Assembly: GCA_002964805.2 (NCBI GenBank)
Contig: PUDQ02000001.1
Span: 1,822,001 to 1,886,000 of the forward strand
Length of the DNA stretch: 64,000 nt
Source of the DNA: Trametes villosa
Taxonomy: Eukaryota; Basidiomycota; Agaricomycetes; Polyporales; Polyporaceae
Direction: 5' to 3'
Of the stretch, positions 1 through 11,564 are shown in pieces (within the stretch, counting starts at the first letter, position 1; every line of letters starts with the position of its first letter). The position numbers and the translations under genes are program-made. Below the pieces are notes generated by a model. That model was not told where the DNA came from and ran no database searches. It worked only from the letters and a program-made list of their open reading frames with translations.

Positions 1-768
1 ACTTGTGCCCCGGACGTCGCAGCAGTCGGCTTGAATGCTACTCGCAAAACAGCGACGTTGTCCTCCGCCGTCGCAACGTGCGCTGCAAAAGGCTGAGCAC
101 GGCTGTACTCGGTGGGACCAGCAGGGAAGGCCGCGCACCTTTGCTCGTCTTCTTTTTCGTCGGCCGCGCGGCAGCGACAAATACGTGCTCCCGGAATCGC
201 TCGTGCGCGGTCAAGTGAAATATGGGCTGTGCGATGTTGATGGTCTGCAGGAGCGAGGCGTCCAGGAAGTCCCACACGCGGATGTAGCCATCGAGAGAGC
301 CGGTGATCAACTGGAATGGGTTGTGCGGGTTGAGGATCGCGGCGGTAACGACGTCGGACTGCACCGAGCTTCCCGCCGTGCTAGACACACTCGTAGGTGG
401 GGGTGTAAGGGTGGACACGACCTCGCCGGTCGCGACGGCATGGATCTTCACAGACGGACCCGCGGCGGAGAAAAAGTAGCTGCACAGACACAAAACATGA
501 GCGAACCCACACACCCAGCGCGCACCAGCATGACCACGCACCTCCCGTCCTTGGTAAAGATCGGCGGCACCCTGCTCGCGGACGAGTCCGTGAGCGACTT
601 CCACGACCACGCCTCCTCCGCGTCCTCGACCTCTTTTCCCTTCGCCTTCCGCCGCTTGCGCGGGTTCAGCCCTCCGGCGGCGGGCGGTGCATCCTGCGCG
701 GCCTTCGCGGGCGCGCCGTAGGGGTCCGGCGCAGTCATGGTGCGCGTCCGGTCGACAGCCACAGGCAT
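1..768 (-). CDS. UTP17: Utp17/WDR75-like WD40 protein of the small-subunit processome (amino end only)
   Basis: The coding exons read 768-542, 479-139 and 82-1, and the gene leaves the window at its left edge. Removing introns 480-541 (62 bp) and 83-138 (56 bp) gives a continuous frame. After a low-complexity basic start (NPRKRRKAKGKE) the protein reads KDGSYFFSAAGPSVKIHA, then LNPHNPFQLITGSLDGYIRVWD. These are WD40 blades ending in the GSLDG..VWD pattern of WDR75/Nan1. In that family the protein is part of the t-UTP/UtpA module that binds nascent 35S pre-rRNA in the nucleolus and supports its transcription and processing. I chose the ATG at 768; another in frame at 738 is possible. Only the first propeller is visible, so a related WD40 family cannot be excluded. 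Confidence 0.75.
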
Positions 769-1232
769 GGTCGGGAGGCGGGGCGTGGTGAGGGCGAGGA
801 GCAAAGCCGTTCTTGCCCAAAAATTTGCCACGTGCCCGAAATGGCAATCAGGGCGGGAGGCGCGCGCCGACCCCCGGGCGCTTCCACCCCCGCCTCATAC
901 TGGTAACTGAAGTGCTCGTGCAGTCGGAATGGAGTGAATTGCGGCGTATATACACAAGCTCGACTACAACAACGGGTGAACCTAGCGGATAGGAGTGGGG
1001 TTGGCATGCAGCGTCGTGGCGGTCGTCGCGAAATTGATACAGTGCAGCATGGGGTGGTTGGGTATCGCAGGATGAATGAAGTACACATAGTTAAGCCATA
1101 CGCGTGGGAGGTAGGTAAAGGGTTCGCAGGGCCCGCAAGCACATATCCACTACTGGTCACAACAGCGGGCATATAAAGAGCAATTGAAGTACAAGCATAC
1201 AGAAGCAGGAATTGGAATTGAGATTGAGACGT
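769..1232. other. Intergenic: upstream of UTP17, downstream of the Zn2Cys6 gene
   Basis: This stretch holds the upstream region of UTP17 and the 3' flank of the transcription-factor gene. No frame with fungal splice signals and a recognisable protein was found. Confidence 0.5.
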
Positions 1233-4200
1233 TTACCAGATCTGGGGCGCGGCCGGGAGGTAATCCGCCGGGAGCAGGAAGGCGTCGATGCCGTTCGCGC
1301 CGAAAGACGCGCCGCCGAGGCTCTGGTCGGAGAGCCACACAGGTAGCTGCTCGTTCGAGGTCGTCTCGAAGCCGCGCCAGATGTTCTCGATGTTCGGCGC
1401 GTACTGGACGTACGGGTGGGGCGGGCCCATTGGGACGTGACCAGCGGCGTCGGGGTGTCCCTGGTACGGCGGCTCGAAGGTCGGGGAAGTAGGGGGCTGC
1501 GACGTCGTCTGGCTGACTGCGTCGGAAGAATATCCGCCAGCGTCGCTGACGGAGCGGTGCCTTTGATCCCGGGGCATCGTCGGCGAGCGGGATGAGATGG
1601 ACTGTCTCCTCTTCCTGAAACGCTTGAGCATCAACTGCAGCGTCAACGCATATCGCCCTCCAGGCACTGATACGAGCGAACTGTGAGCGAACAGAACGTT
1701 TTATAAATAACGGAGCGTACCTTCTGAGAGAAGCGCAGACAGCTGCTCGACGAGAGCCCTGATCTCCTGGGGGTTGCATTGATCGGGACTAGACAGGTCT
1801 TCAGTAACCCGGTACTATCTTTATCAAGCTATGAAACTCACATAAGACGGCACAGGCGGAGCAAGAACGACGCCGAGAACGTCGCCGTTGCATGGGTATA
1901 ATGCACCGCTACACATAGGTCAGTAAAAAATTCTCTACAGACCCAATGGCTAGTCAAACATACCGTATTTCATGCCCTCGCGGTAGGACGGCGAGTTGAC
2001 CGTGATATCCAAGATCTGCCGTCCAATCTGGATCGACCGAATAGCAAGCTCGCGCTGCGCAGGCGGCATCTTCTGCACCTCCTCCGGGCCGTCGATTCCC
2101 CTCAGAGCCGTCGCATTGTGGAACAGCTCGGCATGCAGGTGCTGGATCTGCAGACTCTGGCGGTAGAAGGCTGCGGCGAGACACGATCCTCAGTATATGC
2201 ACGGCGAAAAGTAGCGGATAAAACGCACCCGCATCCTCATACTTCTGCGAGAACGCCTGGTCCCACGTCGCGTACCAGTTGCGGAACTCCATGTCGGCCT
2301 CGTGGAGGACGTTGAACGTGATCTCGTCCACGGCGCGGTCGAAGAGCGGCGCGAGATTGTTGTGGACGCGCTCCCGGATAGCCATGAGCTCCACGGTCGA
2401 GACTAGACGCATGTCGTCTTCGATCGCGAGCGGGTGCTGCAAGAGGAGCCGGCATTGCCAGATGCTCTCATCGTCCTTGAGAATCGCTGGCCGTCCGGTT
2501 CCGTACGACATCCTGGATAACGGCTGCGTTAGCGGCCGGGGCTGGGCTGACGAACGGATGACGCACTGATGTTCGAAAAGGTAGAGACAGAACCACGTCC
2601 GGGAGGACACGACTAGTTGCCTATCTTTAGAGGATGTCGTGGCTTTGCCAGCCTTCATGCGCTTCAGCAGCTCAGGCCATGCCTTGTGCATTGCTGTGAA
2701 ATAGTCATAAACACTGAGATCTCATGTCTGCTAGCGGAAGTGACTTACACAGCTCCATAGCCATCCGGACGGCATGTCCACCGCTCAGCCAGCCGTTGTC
2801 AGACCACCCAGACACCAAAACTGTAAACGCAAACGCTCAGCGCCTCGCTCCCGCATATATTTACCGCCGTTCTCACCCATAGCCTGAACAGCCTCCTGCC
2901 GCGTGACCGGCGAGAACAGGGTGGCGCACGAGATGGCCTGGACCTCCTCCAAGCACTTCAAGAACACGTCGCTCGGCGCGCCTGCAAAAATACCGCTCAG
3001 CGAAGCGTCCCCCTGAACTCTGTCGGCCATAGCGACTTACCGCCCCCGTCCCTGACCTTCGCCGCGACCATGCAGATGCAGTCCACCGCGAACGGCGAAC
3101 GCTCGTGCAGCGCGTCGTACGTGTCCACGTTCGCGTCGAACACGGGCAGGAACGTCGAGCAACCGTGGTAGAATCTGGAACACGCCCTATCAGCCTCGCG
3201 CACACGCGCCGCGGCACATCCTCGGCACGACGCACATCCTGAACAGCTCGCGGGCCTCCGCTTCGGAGATGATCTTCTTTGTCACCACTGCAAACGCGGG
3301 CCATTCAGTGCGCTGCGCTTCGCGAGATAGATCGTGCGCGGGCTCATTACCGTCGGGGAACGTCGTAGATCGCGGCGGCAGATGGTGCACCTTCCTGCGC
3401 TTCGCCGGGCGGGCCTGGCGGGGTTCAGGGGAGGACGTGCGCGCGCGGCTCGGCGCCTCGCTTTCTGCGCCGTTTTCCTGCAGCGACGCCACCGGGAGTC
3501 AGCTGCGGATCATGAGAAGCAGACTATGCTCGCGGCGGCCTACCTTGGCGGCCCGTTCAATGGCGACATCGGCGAGGCCTCGCAGGACTTCCCAGGGTGC
3601 GACGAGGCCTGATGCAGGAAGCTCCCCAGTCTCCTCTTCGGCGTCAGAAGAGTCCGCGCTATTGGCAGCAGAATGCGGTGGCAGGCCTCGTTTTGTTCCA
3701 GAAGTCCCTTCCTGCGGGCGTCCCTGGCGCCCGTTATCCGCGGCATTGTAACGCATGGAGGACACGTTGGTGGGTTGAGAACGCGGAGGGCCCATGGACT
3801 CGATGCTAGAGAATGGCGGTAAACTGGGCCCGTGTCCACTCGGGTGCCCGGCGGAACCGTTGTTGTACATGTTCGGCGGTCCTTGGGGATGCATATCGCC
3901 AGGTCCCGCAGGGCGATGATTCTGAGGGGGACCGGGTGGTGGGTACATGGGCGGATGCGGCTCCCTATGCGGCCGTTGAACGGCGGGGTTGGGCATGGCA
4001 TGACTGGAAGTCAAGGTGCTGGTGGCTGCGGCAGGCCGGGTGTAGGTAGTATTCAGCACATGCTGAGGGTGGTACGCACCAGTAGAAGGCGTAGAAACTG
4101 CCGGCGATCCAAGACTCTGTCCCCCTGGAGAGTGGTGGGCGAATGGAGGATACGTCGATGGCGAACGCGACGTGATTGGTACACTGGGGGCGCTCCCTCC

Positions 4201-4760
4201 GCGTAAATGGGAGACTATTTCCAGCAGGGTGTTCTGAATCGCGGTCTGGGACGCGCGAATATCCGCGACATGGGACTCGAGGCTTCTTATGCGTCTGTTG
4301 GACAGGACTCAACACCGTTCTTCGGGCTCAAAACGCGTCAAGTACTCACTCCAAACCTGCCTCTCCAGTCAGACTGGCTTCCCTCGTCGGCTTCTCAAAC
4401 AGGCACTCGAGACCTGCGTGACGACAGCGCCTGCATGGCGGGTTCTCCGCGCCCTCGCATCGCATCTTCTGTTTGCGACAGGCATTCTGTGTGGCGATGG
4501 TAGAGTGAGCAGGAGCGCGATCGGCGGGGAAGGGACGTTTATGAGACTTACACATGCACCTGGAACGATTACGGTGAATACGGTCCGATGGATGGCTCCG
4601 GGATAGAATGGAGGATTATGTACTTACGAGGCACCCTGTTCAACGTCCTGACGACTGGCTTCTGGTCGGCTTTCTGGTCCGACTTCGGGCCCATGCCCTC
4701 CATGTCCTCCTGCTTCTTGATGTTCATGTTCACGCTGGAGCTGCCGCCGACTGATTCCAT
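1233..4760 (-). CDS. Zn(II)2Cys6 transcription factor with fungal-specific regulatory domain
   Basis: Fourteen exons give about 922 residues: 4760-4628, 4559-4552, 4486-4350, 4294-3544, 3477-3236, 3174-3041, 2981-2877, 2820-2749, 2693-2567, 2512-2229, 2170-1964, 1908-1842, 1788-1721 and 1666-1233. Residues about 46-75 form a zinc cluster of spacing CX2CX6CX7CX2CX6C (ACNACRKQKMRCEG...CRRCRHAGLEC). It runs into a short dimerisation coiled coil (RIRSLESHVADIRASQ) and a long Pro/Ser/His-rich linker. The Fungal_trans middle homology region then follows, with TFLPVFD and LYLFEHQMSYGTGRPA. The tail is disordered. It should be a nuclear DNA-binding regulator of CGG-type sites. The cluster resembles Leu3/War1/PrtT-type proteins, but I cannot name an orthologue or target pathway. 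The second exon is only 8 nt and lies inside the cluster. Confidence 0.85.
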
Positions 4761-6304
4761 GGCTGATAAGAGGTAGCGGGGGAGCGATCGCGCGGGTGGG
4801 GCGGGTGAGCACGCGCCGGGAAGAGTGGCGGGCGGAGATGTGGGGGAGGGGAGGAGGAGGGAGCGGAGGCGGAGGTGGGGGACGGGACGGAGAGATTGGG
4901 GCGGGGGCGCGGAGGGAGGGAGGGAGGATAGAAGGCCGGGCAAACAAGGCCAAGCGCGGGGGGATGCGCGTGGGCGAGCAGAGGGACGGGACGAGGACCA
5001 CGTTCCGGCTGCCCAGCTCAGTTTGGCCTTTTACCCTCTTGGGATGCGCTCGCGTTCATCTGGAGCCCATCGCCCCCTTCGTCCTCCCATTTGCGATCCG
5101 CCCGCGTTCCAGAACGCGCGGCATCTCTTGCCAGCTGGGAACATCGCTGCAGGGGCCCTATCGCACCCCCCTCGCGCTCGATGCTCGCGATCTGCGCTCC
5201 CAATCTGCAGACGGAACTCCAACCTTCTGCCTGCGCCCCCTAGCCCAGTCTCCCCCTCCGCGCGTCCAGGACGTGGTCAGCGCACCCGCTTTCGGTGTTG
5301 GAAACCGGCTGCCTGCTCGAAGTCCCCCATGAGTCACTAGTCGCCCTTCCCCAAGACTTCTCTGTCAGAAGACGTCGGCCACTGATTGTCGCTCGTCCCC
5401 TACTCATCGGCTCTCCGTCTTATAGATCCCTTGGCCCCACCCTCGTCCTGCTTAAGCCACACGGTCCTCTCAGCCTCGGTCTCATCCACGGCTAAACCGG
5501 TGCCTTCAAGTTGGCTCATGCTTTTCCGACTTTCTCATGCCGCAGCTGTAGGGCTGACTGCGAGGGTTATCAGGAATCGAGATGTGGCGGTAGTTCCGTA
5601 GGATCCCACCCCTGCTTCTGGTACGTGCGGTTGCAGCATGCGCGTTGCTGACGGTGCACCGCGGTACCACGAATGGCAGATCCTTGCAACGTCCCTCCGA
5701 CCGCCGCCACACCGCGCGCGGATTGGCCGACAGGACGAACATGTCTCGGGATCGCTGGAGCTGGGGCGGATCGAGGGCTGATATCGGATGTACTGCGCAA
5801 CATGTACATTGTCCGGCGCAGACGTGCAGCCGTTTGATACGCCATTCCGCCGCGGCACGCCCCTTCATTTACGACCTTCTCTCGTATTTCTCGCGTCATG
5901 CAACGTGTTTGTGTGTGAGAATAGCGCGAGAACTGAGCATAGATTGCGGCCGGTGACCAATCGCGCTGAGCTCGGCCGAGGACGCGACGGACACATTTGT
6001 ACCTCATCCTCCCGGACCCATGACGGGCGGCATCCCGCAGGCCGTCTCCGGGCGACGGGCGCTCCGACGGTGCCTACCACGGGCGCCTCCACGTAGCGTA
6101 GGCGCTGCCTGTGTCAGTGTGGCTGAGCGGTGGCCGCCGGGTCGCGGCGTCGCGCCCATCGTCGCGCGCCTCCTCACTGCGCCGCCTCATCTCGACATCC
6201 ACGTAGCCATTCAGGACACCGCCAGCGTCCTCTTTCTCTCTTCTATTCCATTCAAGTACCAGCCGGCCGCCAGCTGCAGGACAGACCACACCAACCGCGC
6301 AAAG
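4761..6304. promoter_or_regulatory. Shared upstream region of the Zn2Cys6 factor and the HVA22-like gene
   Basis: The two genes diverge across about 1.5 kb. Next to the transcription-factor start, 4836-4935 is almost pure purine with repeated G runs on the + strand. In transcripts of the factor it would be a pyrimidine tract, as is common in fungal core promoters and leaders. No supported coding frame was found; the open frames here lack splice context and family features. Confidence 0.45.
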
Positions 6305-7316
6305 ATGCTCATGTCCATGCTCTCGCACGTCCTCAGGTATGTCGTCGTGTGACCGACTACCGCGCACCGGCACAGTCGCGCACCGTCATCTGCGCAAGCC
6401 GAGTGCCTCATCTGACACGTCCGCCCCCGCAGCGCCTGGTTTGCGTTCCTGCTGCCCAGCTACGCGACCTGGAAGGCCCTCGCGCACCGTCCCCTCTCCG
6501 AGCCGGATCTCGAGCGGTGGGGTCAGTACTGGGCCGTCGTCGGCGCCTTCGTCGCTTTCGAGTACGTTTCGGGGTGGCTCCTCGACTGGTCAGTAGCGCG
6601 TCCTCCCCTTTATACGCCCTCGCACGCTCACAAACACGCGTCGCGCAGGGTGCCCTTCTACTGGGAAGCGAGGACCCTCTTCCTCCTCTTCCTCGCCCTC
6701 CCGCAGACCCAGGTCCGTCTTCCCTCCTTCTCTTCTCCCCTGCGCCGCTCCTCCGCGCGCAGGCCGCTCGGACGCCCATCTCACACCCATTTGCGCCGCG
6801 CAGGGCTCCTCCTGGGTCTTCCAGACCTACCTCCAGCCGTTCCTCCTCAAGAACCAGGCCGACATCGACGCCGGCATCGCCGCGGCGCAGACGAACGTCC
6901 TCACCTTCGTCCAGTCCCGCGTGCAGGTCTTCTGGCAGACCTTCTGGGACCTCGCCACCAAGGCGTCTGCCGCCCCCGGTCAGCCCGGCGCCCCCGGCGC
7001 CGCCCCGCAGGCGAACGGCGGGAACCCGGTCGACGTCGCGCGCTCGCTGTGGGCCTCGTACGGCTCGTCGCTCGTCGGCGCGTTCCAGCAGGCCGCGAAG
7101 CCCGCGACGGGCGCACAGCCCGGCCAGCGCGCTGCTGCCGCTGCCGCGCCGAGCCGGCCCCCTGTCTCGCCGTACGACGTGGGCTCGTCGAGCTCCGTGC
7201 AGACGAGCCAAAACGCGTTCTCCGCGGAGATGGTGAACAACTTCTCCCCGGCGGCGTCTGCGACCAACGTTGCTGCCCCTCCGAGCTTCCCCGAGCCCGA
7301 GGTGCACGCTGCATAG
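6305..7316 (+). CDS. TB2/DP1/HVA22 family ER-membrane-shaping protein (Yop1/REEP-like)
   Basis: Exons 6305-6336, 6433-6588, 6649-6712 and 6804-7316 encode 254 residues. The start gives MLMSMLSHVLR. Hydrophobic hairpins follow: AWFAFLLPSYATWKAL, YWAVVGAFVAFEYVSGWLLD and VPFYWEARTLFLLFLALPQT. The PSY..WKAL and P-(F/Y)-YWE..FL...LPQTQG patterns are the TB2/DP1/HVA22 signature. A WVFQTYLQPFL amphipathic stretch and a disordered Ala/Pro/Ser tail complete the protein. Members insert as wedge hairpins into tubular ER and bend the membrane together with reticulons. The Ala-rich tail is longer than in yeast Yop1 and is closer to REEP1-4/HVA22 layouts. It is transcribed away from the zinc-cluster gene. 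Confidence 0.88.
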
Positions 7317-7568
7317 GCGATCGGGTCAGCTGGGCTGTGTTCTGCTGCTCGTGGGCGGGTATTTATATCGGTAGAGCTCTGAGGGCGGTCGGACTTTGGG
7401 TCTGTGTTCCGCGATCGCGTCGCGCAATGTCAATGGATAGTCTGGTTGACAGCTGTGCAGCTGCTTGGCGCGGAGGTAGATGTGGTGCGAAGATAAGGAG
7501 TAGGTTGTGCAACGTGCTAAGATATATGCTTTCCGCCCGCCTAGATCTCTCTCACTTCCTCGCCTCAT

Positions 7569-10500
7569 TCACTCTTCGGGGAACACGATATCGGAATAAT
7601 GTGTCTTCTGGGCATGGCGCACCACAGCCTGTGAACATCCTGTCAGTCGGCGACTCTCGGAGACGAGAAGACGTCCCACCATACCTCGCGTGTAGAAAAC
7701 GTTTTGTGGCACAGCTCCCCGTCGCGGACGTGCTGACACGCAAACACGACCTCCTCCGCCGTCTCCCGCATACTGGGGGAAGCACGAGGCGTAACACGAG
7801 GACTGGCGGAACCGCGCCCATTCATGTCGCGGAACGGCTTCCCATGCCACGGACTGCCCTCCCCATCCGCATCTCCGTCTTCATCTGCGCTCGCGTCTGC
7901 GTCCGCATCCGCGTCCTGCTCCTGGGTCGAGGCGTCCTCCCGCTGCTCCGCCATCTGCGCGACGACGCGCGCCATCTTCTCCATGTCCGCGCGCACGAGC
8001 TCCGCCTCCGCCTTCAGGCGCGCGTTCTCCTCCTGGAGCCCCGGCTCGCGCGCCGCGCGCCGCCGCACCTCGTCGTCCGTGCGCGTGTCCTTCGCGGTAA
8101 GCACGCCGCACAGCGCGCGCCACTTCTCCGCCTCCGTGCGCAGCGCCGCGGCCTGCCCCTCAAAGGTGCCGCGGATCATGGCGAGCCCGTCGCGCACCTG
8201 GCCCTCGGCGAGCGTCGCGCGCTCCTCGAGCGCGGCGTTCTCCGCGGCGAGGCGCGAGGCGTGCGTGGACGCCTCGGAGTAGAGGCTCTTGAACATGTCG
8301 CGGTCGTCCTCGGTGTGCTTAAAGCGCCGCTCCCAGTCTTGTGTGCTTGCCTCGAGGCGCGCGGTCAGAGCGGTAGACTCTTCTTCGGCTTTCGAGAGTC
8401 GTGCACGAGCATTGGTGAGTTCCTGCTCAAGAGCCGTTGCTCGTTGTTGTGCAGCGGCCAGTTGCTCTGCATGCTTGGGGTCTTCGGCAGCAGCAGCAAC
8501 GAGGCGTTCGTTCTCAGCGGCCGTCTCAGCAATCTCGGTCTGCAGCTCTACCAGCGCGTTCTCAAGCTGGGACACTTGCTCGTCCCGCTCCTCGAGAGTC
8601 TCGCTCAACTGCCGTATGCGTGACTCATGGCGCTCCCTTTCCTTCGGGCACATCCAAAAGTCAGACAAGCGAAACATACCGAAACAGTAGATACCGTCAA
8701 CATACATTTTCAGCGTCAGACGCCTGCTGTGTCAGCTGCAACTGGAGCTCGACCAACTGGCTCTCCAGCTGTGAGATCTGCTCCGCCTTGTCGTCGGACA
8801 CCTCCTGCAGCGCCTTGAGCTCGGCTTGATGGCTTAAAGCCGCCTGTGATACACCGTGAGTCGCAACCCACTCATGGAGGCCGGAGTTTGCATACCTGAG
8901 CCTTCTCGGCTTCAAGTTCTGTGATACGTGATTGGAGTTCCTCCATTTGGACCTCAAGCTGTGCGAGCTGCTCGTCCTTCTCCTCGAGCGCCACATTCAG
9001 CTCTGCAATCTGGCCGTTGAGTGACAGCTAGTGCGTATCCATCAGGCGTCATTCGCAGACCACGAACGCGTGAGAGCATACATACCTGCGACTGGCTATC
9101 CGCTTCTGCTCGCTGCGTGGTGCTGGTGGCTGGAAGCTCCTGCAAGACCGGTACCTCGGGCGATTCCGCAGCCTGTGCATGGCGCTCTTGCCTTGAGCCT
9201 GGGCGCTGGAATTGGCTTTAGTTCGGACGTCGCACGGTCTAGAATGCGATCTCACCGTCGCAAGTACAGCTGACATCGCCTGCCGGGGGCCACCGTCTTC
9301 GTCGGGAGGGGGCAAATCAGGTCCCAGCGAGAGCGCAGGACCGTCATCGTCCGCAGAGAACGGATCCTGGGCGGGCTCCGCGCCGCCTTCCCAGTCCATG
9401 AACGAATCCATGGGCTCCTGAGTGAACTCCGCTTCCTCAATCGTCTCCTGGGTAGGAACATTCAGGGTCAGCTTCCTCTTGCGCGCGTCCTTCTCCGGGG
9501 AGCTGAACTGCTCGATCTCCTCGTCGTCAGCAGGCGGCAAGTGGGGGTAGAAGACGGATGGCGAGACTGTAGGCACAGGCCGGAGCTCCTTGGTCGATTT
9601 GCGCTTGCGCTTCATCTTGGCCTTGACGGATGACGCGGTCCGGGAAGTGCTGGAATGTTGCGGAGGGGGCGTACTGGGCGGATCGTGGACCTCAGCAGGC
9701 TTATCGCGGCGAGAAGCGCGTACATCCCGGCTGTCGGGACTGTCGAAACCCGCAAGTGGCTGGGTCTCCGGAACAATACCCTCCCTGCTGAAGGTATCGT
9801 TGGCAGACGGCCGGCCTTGGAGAGTAGCCCTGCTAGACGGCTTCGAGGGACCAGCTTCAGCATTAGTATGATCCGGACGGCTGGCGCTGCTAGCAAGCGG
9901 GCGTTGGGCGTGGGGTGGGCTGTTCTGCTGCGCTAGGGGAGATGCGGGGAGAGGTATCCCGTTGGCTGCTTCCTGGGTGTTTTCTTCCTCCTCCTGTGCG
10001 AGAATGTTCCTGGTCTGCGGGGATATTGGCGTCGTTGCGGAACGCGACCTCGCCTGCTGTAAGGCCTTCAGAAAGGGTGGGTTGACGAGCTCCTCGTCGT
10101 CGGACTCAGACTCCTCTTCCAGCTGAGCCAACACAGTGGAGGTACTGCGGCGTGAATCCCCCGCCGCCTTGGCACCGTGGGCTTTCCCGTTCAACTTGGA
10201 GGGGGGATCGACGACTTCTCGCCTCCGGGGGTTCGAAGCTGAGCCGCTTGAAGGTCCTTGGGCTTTGCGTTTGTGCGATGGAGATTTCTCCGAGTCGTGC
10301 TGGTCTCCTGAAGTTTGCCGAGGGCGAGTAGATTGTGCGGTATCTCCGGTTTGCGCGCGGGAGGAGCTACTTCCGCCACTCTTGCTCAGACGGCTACGCT
10401 TCAAATGTCGCGGAGGACCTGTCTTCGATAACGGTACAGCGGCAGCTTGTTCGCGGTCACCGTCGACCGCGGAACTTGCAGCGCGGCCTTTGCCTTTCGA

Positions 10501-11295
10501 CGGTGCCTCAGGACGAAGGGACCCCTTGCGCGAGGTGGGCCGTGTGTCTGCTTCCTCGTCGACCAGATCAGTTTTGCTGACAGCGGTCTTCCCGAACCTC
10601 TTTTGCACGATGACTTCATGGCTGGATTCAGGAGGAGGTGTAGGCCGTGGTGGGGAGGACGAGACAACCTCTACAACCACTTTCCGCTTCTTCCGAGGGC
10701 GCGCCGTTTCACCTGCATCAAGAGATTCACGTGGGGGAGGGCGCCGCTTCGACGGCCGGGAGTCGGATAGGGGCGCGCGAGAGGGACCCGGAGTGGGAGC
10801 GCGCGGGGGCGAGGGCAGTCGAGCACTCGGGGAAGGCGTGGGCTCCTTCGCGTTTTGACGCGACTGTCGCGTTGCAGCCGCTGTTGAGACACTGTCTGAA
10901 CGCGTCTTGGACTTCGCAGATGCGACGGAGCTGCGGGCTTTCGCTGGAACATTGCATACAGGTGAGCGCCACAAGGGAGTGCACACAGATCGCGACGTAC
11001 ATTGCCTGCCCTTCGCCGTGCTTTTCTTCCGCTTCTTCAGCATCTCCTTCTTCTTCTTCCACGAGCGCACCAGCTGCGCGTTACAGTCGTGCTTGTACTG
11101 CCATGTCGGCGACCAGGGCTGCCCAGTCTCCTTGTTGACGCCGTCCCATCGCACCTTGTACTTGTTGCCCTTCTCCTCCAGAATCTCAATCGCGTCCCAC
11201 CATGTTCCGTCGTCGGCGTCGTCTCCAGCAGCATAGTGTGTTCCGGTGTCGTCAGAGTCAGAGTCGGATGAGATGTCGGGGTCGCCGCGAGACAT
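7569..11295 (-). CDS. Chromodomain protein with long coiled coil and carboxy-terminal C2H2-like finger
   Basis: One gene of roughly 1,090 residues. It starts MSRGDPDISSDSDSDDTG and then carries a chromodomain at about residues 25-80 (WWDAIEILEEKGNKYKVRW...WSPTWQYKHDC). The aromatic positions expected of a methyl-lysine cage are present. Several hundred disordered residues follow, rich in Ser, Pro and basic NLS-like runs (RPRKKRKVVVEV). The frame continues cleanly across an intron near 9188-9246 and another near 9028-9085 into heptad-rich segments (VALEEKDEQLAQLEVQMEEL and ISQLESQLVELQLQL). I therefore read one gene, not two. The end (CQHVRDGELCHKTF..., HAQKTHYSD) makes a finger-like CX8CX12HX4H. 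This suggests a nuclear histone-mark reader that dimerises through the coiled coil. I know no characterised orthologue. Confidence 0.8.
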
Positions 11296-11564
11296 GCTGC
11301 TGAGGCGCAGAGAGCGCGATCGACTCGCGTGGTTTAAGGTCAATGATGTTAGGCGCTTGTCAGCTTCCCGCGACCTGGCCACAAAAGGAGCGCCCGTAGC
11401 CCGTGCACCCTTGGCTCACATCGCCTCATGGCCCTCAGCAAATAACTCTCCAGTATCTTGAGGGTCGAATGTACGAGCACCACGCAAGACATTTGATCAA
11501 TGAAGGCGATCCGTACGCAAATAAGTTAGCGCTAGTAAGACACATGAAACGGCTACACTATATG

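Noticed and set aside
6130..8623. Long plus-strand frames of 368 and 657 codons
   Set aside because: They are Arg/Pro-rich shadows over the HVA22-like exons and over the opposite strand of the coiled-coil gene.
9049..9246. Boundary between a chromodomain gene and a separate coiled-coil gene
   Set aside because: Two introns join the parts in a single frame with good splice sites, so one gene is more likely.
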